Shown one piece after another: positions 36,621 to 45,131 of a stretch of DNA of 64,000 nucleotides (position 1 is the stretch's first letter; each line of letters opens with the position of its first letter). The stretch is from contig CANTUR010000429.1 in assembly GCA_947683625.1 (NCBI GenBank), positions 62,001 to 126,000 on the forward strand. The letters are read 5' to 3'. The DNA is from Mallotus nudiflorus (Eukaryota; Streptophyta; Magnoliopsida; Malpighiales; Euphorbiaceae). Position numbers and translations under genes: made by a program. Under the pieces are notes generated by a model. That model saw only the letters and a program-made list of their open reading frames with translations. It was not told where the DNA came from and searched no databases.

Positions 36621-36704
36621 TTAGCTTTCTAAACTCATAAATATAAATGAGATTGTTGAATGTATAATTTATGCTGTTGCGCCAATTTGAACGCAAAACC
36701 TTAA
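36621..36704. repeat. HOR unit U14, part 1 (split by TE2)
   Basis: First 84 bp of the unit into which TE2 inserted. The stretch 36667-36688 reads AATTTATGCTGTTGCGCCAA. Other units have AATTTTTGCACTTTTGCGCC followed by AG, so this piece has a 2-bp loss and several substitutions within about 20 bp of the insertion side. Confidence 0.88.
36700..36704. other. TE2 target-site duplication, left
   Basis: CTTAA immediately before the 5' LTR, inside the A1 satellite monomer (normal context CAAAACCTTAACTCGT). Matches the right copy exactly. Confidence 0.95.
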
Positions 36705-37020
36705 TGATGCAACCAAGCTAAGCAAGCCCATCAAACCAAGTGATCCATTGCATTATGAGGGACCAATGACAAGATCAAAGACAAAGAAGTTCAAACAAGC
36801 ATTGAATTTGCTTGTCTTTCACATTATAAGCAAGTTGGTGGATTTGACTACAAGTACAAGCTTGGAGCCGCATGATGAGGAATTCAAGCTAATTAGCTTA
36901 ATTTCCTATTCTGAAATTAATTAGCTTGAATTGGACGAATTTGGAAGTTGTTTTTTTTTATTCATATTTTGGAGTCAATAAGGAAGATTCAAGAAGATTC
37001 TAGAAGATTCAAGAATATTC

Positions 37021-37092
37021 CAAGTCAAAGTCAACAAGTCAAAGTCATAGTCAAATAGTCAACAAGTCAAAGTCAATGGTCAATGGTCAACA
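37021..37092 (-). promoter_or_regulatory. W-box-like cluster in TE2 5' LTR U3
   Basis: Nine AGTCAA or GGTCAA hexamers within about 75 bp. On the minus strand these read TTGACT or TTGACC, the WRKY-binding W-box consensus TTGAC[C/T]. They lie about 250-310 bp upstream of the TATA box. A stress- or WRKY-responsive LTR promoter is an inference from motif density only. Confidence 0.5.
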
Positions 37093-37333
37093 TATGACAT
37101 GGCATGTGACATGGCATGCTTTAATGCTTAGTTGTCATGAGTTGTCATTTTGCTTAGTTGTCATGAATTGTAATGAGTTGTCAATTTTGACTTTTCAAAG
37201 ATGAGTTGTCATTAGTTGTCATTAGTTGTCCTATTTTAAAGGAAATCTCCTTAATTAAGGATTTTCCTATATAGGTATCTTTAGGAATAAGGAATAGAAC
37301 CTTTTCCTTTAAGGATTAGGTTGTTTACATGCC

Positions 37334-37341
37334 TATATAAG
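37334..37341 (+). promoter_or_regulatory. TE2 5' LTR TATA box
   Basis: CCTATATAAGGGC in the 5' LTR, same sequence in the 3' LTR at 42756-42763. Transcription would be expected to start roughly 25-35 bp downstream, defining the U3/R border near 37365-37375. Confidence 0.65.
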
Positions 37342-37652
37342 GGCTAACCCTATGACATACGAATTTAAGAAGATTGAAATATTAAAAGTAAGGTTTTTCC
37401 TTAAACTTTGTTCTTTTGAAACTTTGCAAGTTTACTTGAATTGTTTCACTTCTACCTTTCATTACAATTACTAGGTTAGATTAAACTTAGAATTGTGTGA
37501 TTGTTCATCTTATAATAGCTAAGTATCTTGCTTCAAATTAATAAGCAAGGGGTTTAGCTCCATCAACACAACCTATCCTTGATGATCCTTGGGCTAATAT
37601 TCAAAGTTGGATGCGCGTTCTATCTCTATTATAGGTAGGGTTCGTATCAGTT

Positions 37653-37665
37653 TGGTATCAGAGCC
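37653..37665 (+). promoter_or_regulatory. TE2 primer-binding site (tRNA-iMet)
   Basis: TGGTATCAGAGCC starting three bases after the 5' LTR end. Complementary to the initiator-Met tRNA 3' end, as in TE1. Confidence 0.94.
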
Positions 37666-38325
37666 AAACTTCAAGGTTTGGTTATTTATCATTTAATTTT
37701 CGTTCATAATTTCTTCTTCTTCTTCTCAATTCTGCTCAATTCAAAAAAAAAAAAAAAAAAAAACACCAATCATTGTGTTTTATGCAAAAGGGTTCAAAAT
37801 CTATCAAAAGACCCTTAATTGAGTTAGTTTATTCAATTTCCATATCTATTGAGAAAAAAAAAAATTGTTACTTTGTTTTAATTCAGAATTGTGTTTTGGT
37901 TGTGTTTGTGGGTTTATAACTCAAATTTGACTTCTTTTGTTAATTTTCATTGTGTATGATTTCTTGGCTTCTAAAAAAATTGGGTTTTTCTTGATTTTGA
38001 GCTAAGTTTTGTTCACTTGCTTATTTTCTTATTTATTTGATTCGTGAATAGTCACTTTGAAATTTTAAGTTTAATTTGATTTTTGTGATTGTGGTGTTGA
38101 GTTGATTGAGCAATTTTTGTATAATTTGCATTAGTTTTATTAGAACTAAGATTTGGGGAATTTGAGTGGTAAAAGGCGAGTGGTGAGCTCATAAAAGGGT
38201 AAGAGCCTTATTGAGTGAAAACACGAGTGTGAGTGCCATTTAAATTGAGTGAAACACGTAAGGGAGTGTTTGGTGAGATCTTTTTTTATTGCTACTAATA
38301 ATTTCTTGTAGGAAAAATTAAAGTA
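37666..38325 (+). other. TE2 untranslated leader
   Basis: About 660 bp between the primer-binding site and the gag ATG. Contains a 21-A run (37743-37763) and T-rich sequence. No conserved open frame seen. Confidence 0.8.
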
Positions 38326-38958
38326 ATGACTCAAGAAGGTGAAGAAGGAATGCCCGATCAAAAGATGTACATGAAATCCATGACCCAATTGTTTGACAAG
38401 TTGAGACTAGATTTGGTAAACCAAATTGGAGACTTGGCAGACCGAATAGACAAGATAGAGTCAAGTCATCATGGAGATGCTAGTATAATCAATACTAGAA
38501 CCCGTGGGAGACATGAACAAGAGGATGACGAACAAACATCCAATTCAGGAAGAAATGGGCGTGCAAGAGTTGATAACAACTTGGGAAGCATTAAGATGAA
38601 AATTCCAAGCTTTCAAGGAAAAGGTGATGCCGAAGCCTATTTGGAGTGGGAGAAAAAAGTGGAGTTCATCTTTGAGTGCCATCAATATTCTGAAGAAAAG
38701 AAGGTGAAGCTAGCTGCCGTAGAGTTTACCGATTATGCACTTGTTTGGTGGGATCAATTGGTGACTAGTAGAAGAAGGAACCATGATCGACCTATTGAGA
38801 CATGGGAGGAGATGAAGGCAATCATGCGCAAGAGGTTTGTTCCTACACACTATTATAGAGAATTGTATAATAAACTTCAAAACCTTGTGCAAGGATCTAA
38901 AAGTGTAGAGGAGTACCATCAAACAAGTGAAGATAGCATTTTCCATAGGCAAATATGA
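38326..38958 (+). pseudogene. gag: TE2 gag, truncated by internal deletion
   Basis: ATG at 38326 opens a frame whose residues to about 199 are gag. A coiled-coil-like N-terminus is followed by the Retrotrans_gag core (SIKMKIPSFQGKGDAEAYLEWE, ALVWWDQ, MRKRFVPTHYYREL, SVEEYHQ), closely matching TE1 residues 101-213. After EEYHQ the sequence jumps to the protease-end coding region in another frame, adding about eleven unrelated residues before a stop. The C-terminal part of gag and the CCHC knuckle are absent. It could still make a capsid-like fragment; function is doubtful. Confidence 0.9.
38918..38926 (+). other. TE2 internal deletion junction (gag to protease end)
   Basis: GAGTACCATCAAACAAGTGAAG joins gag (EEYHQ) to the protease C-terminal half (KQVKIAFSIGKY). 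By alignment with TE1, residues equivalent to about 214-465 are missing, roughly 756 bp. CAA/AAA bases at the join are compatible with short microhomology. Confidence 0.85.
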
Positions 38959-41900
38959 AGATGAAGTATTGTGTGATGTAGTGCCTATGCAAGCTTGTCA
39001 TATTCTTTTGGGGCGTCCTTGGCAATATGATAGGAGGGCTAATCATAATGGGTTCTCTAATAGATATTCTTTTGTAATGAATGATGTACCCATTACCCTT
39101 AAACCTTTAACCCCTAAAGAAGTGTATGAGGACCAAAAAGTCCTAAAGCAAAGATTTGAAGAGTTTGAAAAAGAAAAAGCAATAAAAAGAGAGAGAGAGA
39201 GTTTGCATAAAAAAGAAAAGGCAAACAAGCAAAAGGAAAGCTGTGAGAAAAGCAATGAGAGAAGTGAGCAAAGAGTGGAAAAAGGAGAGCTTGAGGGGAT
39301 GCACAATGAGAAAAAAAAGAGTGATGTGCATGCAAAAGGAGAGTTGAGTGTGAATAAGGTAACACAAGAGAGAAAATCAAGTTTTTATGCAAAAGAAAAA
39401 GATGTGAGGAAAGCTTTACTTTTAAGGCAGCCTATGCTTGTACTTATTTACAAGGAATCTTATTTGTGCTCTAACGATCTTGACCCTTCTTTGCCTAGTT
39501 CTTTTGTGAGATTATTGCAGGAATTTCAAGATGTGTTTCCCGATGATATTCCTAGTGGTTTGCCGCCAATAAGAGGAATAGAGCATCAAATTGACTTTGT
39601 ACCTGGTTCTGCAATTCCAAATAGACCCGCGTATAGATGCAATCCTGAGGAAACCAAAGAGTTGCAAAGGCAAGTTGAGGATCTTATGAACAAAGGTTAC
39701 ATTCGAGAAAGCATGAGCCCATGTGCCGTTCCAGTTTTACTTGTGCCTAAGAAGGATGGCACTTGGAGAATGTGTGTTGATTGTCGTGCAATTAACAAAA
39801 TAACGATAAAGTATCGTCATCCTATTCCTAGGTTAGATGATATGCTTGATGAGTTGCATGGGGCTATTATATTTTCCAAGATTGATTTGAAAAGTGGTTA
39901 TCATCAAATTCGCATGAAAGAGGGTGATGAGTGGAAAACTGCATTTAAAACAAAATATGGTTTATATGAGTGGTTAGTCATGCCTTTTGGTTTAACTAAT
40001 GCACCTAGCACTTTTATGAGATTAATGAACCATGTTTTGCGTGCTTTCATTGGAAAATTTGTGGTTGTTTATTTTGATGATATACTTATATATAGTAAAT
40101 CTTTGGAAGAGCATATTGAACATGTGCATTTGGTTTTGGAAGTGCTGCGTAAGGAATGTTTGTATGCTAACCTCAAAAAGTGTAGTTTTTGCACACATAA
40201 GCTTGTTTTCTTAGGCTTTGTTGTTAGTGCAAAAGGAATAGAGGTAGATGAAGAGAAGGTCAAGGCAATTAAAGACTGGCCTACGCCTAGAGGAGTTAGT
40301 GATGTGCGAAGTTTTCATGGTCTTGCAAGCTTTTATAGGCGATTTGTGAGGGATTTTAGTACCATTGCAGCGCCATTGACCGAAGTCATTAAGAAAAATG
40401 TTGGCTTCAAGTGGGGAGAAGCACAAGAACAAGCATTTAACATGCTTAAGGATAAGTTGACGTCTGCTCCTTTACTTACTCTACCTAATTTTTCTAAAAC
40501 ATTTGAAATTGAATGTGATGCTTCAGGTTTTGGAATTGGGGCTGTTCTAATGCAAGATGGACAACCAATTGCTTATTTTAGTGAAAAGTTAAATGGTGCA
40601 AGCTTGAAGTACCCCACTTATGACAAAGAGATGTATGCCTTAGTTCGCGCTCTAGAGACATGGCAGCATTATTTATTGCCTAAGGAGTTCGTGATACATA
40701 CTGATCATGAATCCTTGAAGCACTTGAAGGGGCAAAATAAGCTTAACAAACGACATGCTAGGTGGAGTGAATTCATTAAGTCATTTCCTTATGTCATTAA
40801 ATACAAGCAAGGTAAAGAGAATGTTGTGGCTGATGCACTTTCAAGAAGGTATACTTTACTTGCTTCTTTAGATGCCAAATTGCTAGGATTTGAATACATA
40901 AAAGAGCTATATGAGAATGACAGTGATTTTGGTAGTGTTTATCATGCATGTGAAAATATTGCTTTTGAAAAGTTCTATAGGCATGATGGTTACTTGTTTA
41001 AAGAGAAACGGTTGTGTGTTCCTAACTGTTCTATGCGTGAATTACTTGTTCGTGAAGCACATGAGGGTGGTTTAATGGGACATTTTGGTATAGCCAAGAC
41101 TTTAGATGTTTTACATGATCACTTTTATTGGCCTAACATGAAAAAAGATTTTGTTAGAATTTGTGATAAGTGCATTGTGTGTAAACAAGCTAAGTCTAAG
41201 TTAAAACCACATGGTTTGTATATGCCTTTACCGGTGCCTAGTTCACCTTGGATTGATATTTCCATGGATTTTGTGCTTGGTTTACCTAGGACTAGGCAAG
41301 GACATGATTCAATATATGTTGTTGTAGATAGGTTTTCTAAAATGGCTCACTTTATAGCATGTAGAAAAACTAATGATGCACAACATGTTGCGGATTTGTT
41401 CTTTAAAGAGATTGTTCGATTGCATGGCATGCCTAGAACAATTGTGAGTGATAGAGATGCTAAATTTTTAAGCTACTTTTGGAAGACTTTGTGGGGTAAA
41501 TTGGGCACTAAACTTTTATTTTCTACAACCTGTCATCCACAAACTGATGGGCAAACTGAGGTAGTTAATAGAACTTTATCTCAATTACTAAGAACCATGG
41601 TTAGGCATAATTTGAAATCATGGGAAGATTGCTTGCCACATATTGAATTTGCATATAATCGTAGTGTGCATTCTTCTACCAATTTTTGTCCTTTTGAGAT
41701 TGTTTATGGTTTTATTCCGTTGAGTCCTTTAGATTTGATTGCTTTACCTTTGAGTGAACAAGTAAATCTAGATGGAAAGAAGAAGGCAGAATTTGTGAAG
41801 TCCTTACATGAAAAGGTGCGAGCAAATCTTGAAAGAAAGAATGAGCAATATGCCAAACATGCAAACAAGGGGCGCATTAAAGTTGTATTTGAACCAGGTG

Positions 41901-42355
41901 ATTGGGTTTGGGTACATTTGCGTAAAGAAAGGTTTCCTACTCAAAGGAAATCTAAGTTGATGCCTCGTGGTGATGGACCCTTCCAAGTGTTAGAGCGCAT
42001 CAATGACAATGCTTATAAGATTGACTTACCCGGTGAGTATGGTGTAAGTGCTACATTTAATGTTGCTGATTTATCTCTTTTTGATTTTAATGTAGGTGAT
42101 GATTCGAGGACGAATCATCTTGAGGAAAGGGGGAATGATGCAACCAAGCTAAGCAAGCCCATCAAACCAAGTGATCCATTGCATTATGAGGGACCAATGA
42201 CAAGATCAAAGACAAAGAAGTTCAAACAAGCATTGAATTTGCTTGTCTTTCACATTATAAGCAAGTTGGTGGATTTGACTACAAGTACAAGCTTGGAGCC
42301 GCATGATGAAGAATTCAAGCTAATTAGCTTAATTTCCTATTCTGAAATTAATTAG
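38924..42355 (+). CDS. pol: TE2 pol: protease C-terminus, RT, RNase H, integrase
   Basis: Long uninterrupted frame (about 1,142 codons from 38927) with no plausible ATG at its start: the codon at 38927 is GTG inside former polyprotein. It is +1 relative to gag because of the deletion. Counting from 38927, the protease tail has ILLGRPWQYDRRANH (about 26-40), the RT active site is Y382-F383-D384-D385, RNase H has D531, E568 and D593, and integrase has H712, H719, C749 and C752 with a catalytic triad D781, D842, E878 (35 residues between the last two). A GPY/F-like module GDGPFQVLERINDNAYKI is followed by VSATFNVADLSLFD. The last 73 codons lie inside the 3' LTR and end in a tail containing GPMTRSKTKK. 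The protease DSG active site is deleted. All other catalytic residues are intact. Confidence 0.93.
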   Translation, partial: QVKIAFSIGKYEDEVLCDVVPMQACHILLGRPWQYDRRANHNGFSNRYSFVMNDVPITLKPLTPKEVYEDQKVLKQRFEEFEKEKAIKRERESLHKKEKANKQKESCEKSNERSEQRVEKGELEGMHNEKKKSDVHAKGELSVNKVTQERKSSFYAKEKDVRKALLLRQPMLVLIYKESYLCSNDLDPSLPSSFVRLLQEFQDVFPDDIPSGLPPIRGIEHQIDFVPGSAIPNRPAYRCNPEETKELQRQVEDLMNKGYIRESMSPCAVPVLLVPKKDGTWRMCVDCRAINKITIKYRHPIPRLDDMLDELHGAIIFSKIDLKSGYHQIRMKEGDEWKTAFKTKYGLYEWLVMPFGLTNAPSTFMRLMNHVLRAFIGKFVVVYFDDILIYSKSLEEHIEHVHLVLEVLRKECLYANLKKCSFCTHKLVFLGFVVSAKGIEVDEEKVKAIKDWPTPRGVSDVRSFHGLASFYRRFVRDFSTIAAPLTEVIKKNVGFKWGEAQEQAFNMLKDKLTSAPLLTLPNFSKTFEIECDASGFGIGAVLMQDGQPIAYFSEKLNGASLKYPTYDKEMYALVRALETWQHYLLPKEFVIHTDHESLKHLKGQNKLNKRHARWSEFIKSFPYVIKYKQGKENVVADALSRRYTLLASLDAKLLGFEYIKELYENDSDFGSVYHACENIAFEKFYRHDGYLFKEKRLCVPNCSMRELLVREAHEGGLMGHFGIAKTLDVLHDHFYWPNMKKDFVRICDKCIVCKQAKSKLKPHGLYMPLPVPSSPWIDISMDFVLGLPRTRQGHDSIYVVVDRFSKMAHFIACRKTNDAQHVADLFFKEIVRLHGMPRTIVSDRDAKFLSYFWKTLWGKLGTKLLFSTTCHPQTDGQTEVVNRTLSQLLRTMVRHNLKSWEDCLPHIEFAYNRSVHSSTNFCPFEIVYGFIPLSPLDLIALPLSEQVNLDGKKKAEFVKSLHEKVRANLERKNEQYAKHANKGRIKVVFEPGDWVWVHLRKERFPTQRKSKLMPRGDGPFQVLERINDNAYKIDLPGEYGVSATFNVADLSLFDFNVGDDSRTNHLEERGNDATKLSKPIKPSDPLHYEGPMTRSKTKKFKQALNLLVFHIISKLVDLTTSTSLEPHDEEFKLISLISYSEIN
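42122..42135 (+). promoter_or_regulatory. TE2 polypurine tract
   Basis: GAGGAAAGGGGGAA directly before the 3' LTR start. Nearly identical to the TE1 tract and likewise embedded in the pol frame (EERGN). Confidence 0.93.
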
Positions 42356-43071
42356 CTTGAATTGGACGAATTTGGAAGTTGTTTTTTTTTTATTCATATT
42401 TTGGAGTCAATAAGGAAGATTCAAGAAGATTCTAGAAGATTCAAGAATATTCCAAGTCAAAGTCAACAAGTCAAAGTCATAGTCAAATAGTCAACAAGTC
42501 AAAGTCAATGGTCAATGGTCAACATATGACATGGCATGTGACATGGCATGCTTTAATGCTTAGTTGTCATGAGTTGTCATTTTGCTTAGTTGTCATGAAT
42601 TGTAATGAGTTGTCAATTTTGACTTTTCAAAGATGAGTTGTCATTAGTTGTCCTATTTTAAAGGAAATCTCCTTAATTAAGGATTTTCCTATATAGGTAT
42701 CTTTAGGAATAAGGAATAGAACCTTTTCCTTTAAGGATTAGGTTGTTTACATGCCTATATAAGGGCTAACCCTATGACATACGAATTTAAGAAGATTGAA
42801 ATATTAAAAGTAAGGTTTTTCCTTAAACTTTGTTCTTTTGAAACTTTGCAAGTTTACTTGAATTGTTTCACTTCTACCTTTCATTACAATTACTAGGTTA
42901 GATTAAACTTAGAATTGTGTGATTGTTCATCTTATAATAGCTAAGTATCTTGCTTCAAATTAATAAGCAAGGGGTTTAGCTCCATCAACACAACCTATCC
43001 TTGATGATCCTTGGGCTAATATTCAAAGTTGGATGCGCATTCTATCTCTATTATAGGTAGGGTTCGTATCA
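42136..43071 (+). repeat. TE2 3' LTR (936 bp)
   Basis: Starts TGATGCAACC right after the polypurine tract and ends TTCGTATCA followed by the CTTAA duplication. It encodes the pol C-terminus to the stop at 42353-42355. The remaining LTR repeats the regulatory blocks of the 5' copy. Confidence 0.95.
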
Positions 43072-43076
43072 CTTAA
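43072..43076. other. TE2 target-site duplication, right
   Basis: CTTAA immediately after the 3' LTR, followed by CTCGT of the interrupted satellite monomer. Shows a conventional integrase-mediated insertion with no later recombination between the LTRs. Confidence 0.95.
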
Positions 43077-45131
43077 CTCGTAAAAAATTTATGCGCAAAT
43101 TGTTCAAAACATGTAATCCAATGTTCCAACTACATATTTTCAATCCTGAAGACATATTCCAGCATTTCAAACTCGTTAATGCTGTTGATTTTGTCCAATG
43201 CACAATTTGTGGACATTTGCGTATGCTTGAACGCAAAACGTGAACTCGCGTAAATTTGTGCGCAAATGGTTTTAGACAAGATATCCAATGTTCCAACCCT
43301 AATCATATATATTCTAGCTTTTTAAGCTCATGAATATATAAATGAGATTGTTGAATGCACAATTTGTGCACGTTTGCGCCTCTAAGAACGAACGCAAAAT
43401 CTAAGGAGAAATTGTTTATAATATATGTAATCCAATGTTCCAGCTACATATTTTCAATCCCGAAGACGTATTCCAGCATTTAAAACTCATAAATCTAGTT
43501 GATTTAAATGAATGCACAATTTTTGCACATTTGCGCATGTTTGAACGCGAAATGTCAACTCGTGCAGATTTGTGCACAAATGGTTTTAAGACAAGATATC
43601 CAATGTTTCCAATCAAATATTCACAACACTAATCACATATTCTAGCTTTTTGAACTCATAAATGTAAATGAGATTGTTGAATGCCCAATTTGTGCACATT
43701 TGCACCTCTACGAACGCAAAATGTTAACTCGTGCAAAATTTACACATAAACTGCTTAAAACATGTAATCCAATGTTCGAACTACATATTTTCAATCCTAA
43801 AGACATACTCCAGCCTTTAAAACTCATAATTGCAGTTGATTTAATTGAATGCACAAATTTTGCACATTTGCGCATGTTTTAACGCAAAACGTGAACTCGT
43901 GCACATTTGTGCGCAAATGGTTTTAAGACAAGATATCCAATGTTCCCATCAAATATTCACAACACTAATCACATATTCTAGCTTTTTAAACTCTTAAATA
44001 TAAATGAGATTGTTGAATGCACAATTTTTGCACATTTACGCCTGTTTGAACGCAAAATGTTAACTCGTGCAAAGTTTATACACGGATTGTTTAAAACATG
44101 TGATCCAATGTTCCAACTACATATTTTCAATCCTAAAGGCATATTCCAGCATTTAAAGCTCGCAAATCTAGTTGATTTAATTGAATGCACAATTTTTGCA
44201 CATTTGCACTTGTTTTCACACAAAACGTGAACTCGTGCAAATTTGTGCGCAAATGGTTTTAGACAAGACATCCAATGTTGCAATTACATATTCACAACAC
44301 TAATCCAAAATTCTAGCTCTTCAAACTCATAAATATAAATGAGATTGTGGAATGCACAATTTGTGCACGTTTGCGCCTGTTTGGACGCAAAATGATAACT
44401 CGTGCTAAATTTATGCACGAATTGTTTAAAACATGTGATCCAATGTTCCAACCACATATTTTCAATCCTAAAGACATATTCCAGCATTTCAAACTCGTAA
44501 ATCTAGTTGATTTAATTGAATGCACAACTTGTGCACATTTGCGCATGTTTGAACGAAAAACGTGAACTCGTGCAAATTTGTGCGCAAATGGTTTTAGACA
44601 AGACATCCAATGTTCCAATCGCATATTAATAGCACTAATCACATATTCTAGCTTTTTAATCTCACAGATACAAATGAGATTGTTGAATGAACAATCTTGC
44701 ACATTTGCGCTTTTTTGAACGCAAAATGTCAACTCGTGCGAAAAGTTATGCACAAATTGTTTAAAACATGTAATCCAACATTCCAACTACATATTTTCAA
44801 TCCTAAAGACGCATTCCAGCCTTTGAAACTCATAAATCCAGTTGATTTAATTGAATGCACAATTTTTGCGCTTGTGTGAACGCGAAACGTGAACTCATGC
44901 AAATTTGTGCGCAAATGGTTTTAGACAAGGTATCCAATTTTCCAATCGCATATTCGTAACACTAATCACTTTTCAAACTCATAAATATAAATGAGATTGT
45001 TCAGTGCACAATTTTTGCACATTTGCACCTGTTTGAACGCAAAACGTGAACTCGTCCAAATTTGTGCGCAAATGCTTTTAGACAAGATATCCAATGTTCC
45101 AATCGCAAATTCACAACACCAATCACATATT
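43077..45131. repeat. HOR unit U14, part 2
   Basis: Continues U14 after TE2 and its target-site duplication. Parts 1 and 2 sum to 2,139 bp, i.e. 2,141 minus the 2-bp loss. It has TCGTAAAAAATTT (about 43078) and TTTTAAGACAAGATATCC (about 43921) where other units have TCGTACAAAATTT and GACGAG. Confidence 0.9.

Larger units (their letters stand above)
32391..36704. repeat. Satellite array, middle block (U12, U13, start of U14)
   Basis: Satellite between the two retrotransposons. It resumes after TE1 in the middle of an A1 monomer at GCACTTTTGCGCC and runs in perfect HOR phase until TE2 cuts the next A1 monomer at 36704. It contains one full 2,141-bp unit and most of another. No other feature is seen. 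Confidence 0.96.
36705..37649 (+). repeat. TE2 5' LTR (945 bp)
   Basis: Starts TGATGCAACC and ends TTCGTATCA. Contains a dense GTCAA/W-box block (37021-37092), a GTTGTCA-rich block (37126-37230) and a TATATAAG box. Relative to the 3' LTR it has G at 36879 and 37617 (A in the 3' copy), one extra ATTAGTTGTC unit (37211-37230) and one fewer T near 36951-36959. Confidence 0.95.
36705..43071 (+). mobile_element. TE2: Ty3/gypsy LTR retrotransposon, CRM-like, internally deleted
   Basis: A 6,367-bp element on the plus strand with 5' LTR 945 bp, 3' LTR 936 bp, primer-binding site, polypurine tract and a perfect 5-bp target-site duplication CTTAA. It is related to TE1 along pol but clearly a different family: LTR sequence is unrelated and the gag N-terminus differs. 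About 250 codons between mid-gag and the protease C-terminal half are deleted, so the element cannot make nucleocapsid or protease and depends on others. LTRs differ by two substitutions, one 10-bp tandem-copy change and one T-run change: a young insertion. Pol runs 73 codons into the 3' LTR, as in TE1. Confidence 0.95.

Noticed and set aside
38927..38929. Start codon of TE2 pol at 38927.
   Set aside because: The codon is GTG within former polyprotein sequence (KQVKIAFSIG). Plant translation would not start there, and the frame is simply open from the deletion junction.
39043..39392. Minus-strand frames of 74-92 codons opposite the TE2 connection region.
   Set aside because: Low-complexity Ser/Phe/Leu-rich frames antisense to the Lys/Glu-rich pol linker; a composition effect.
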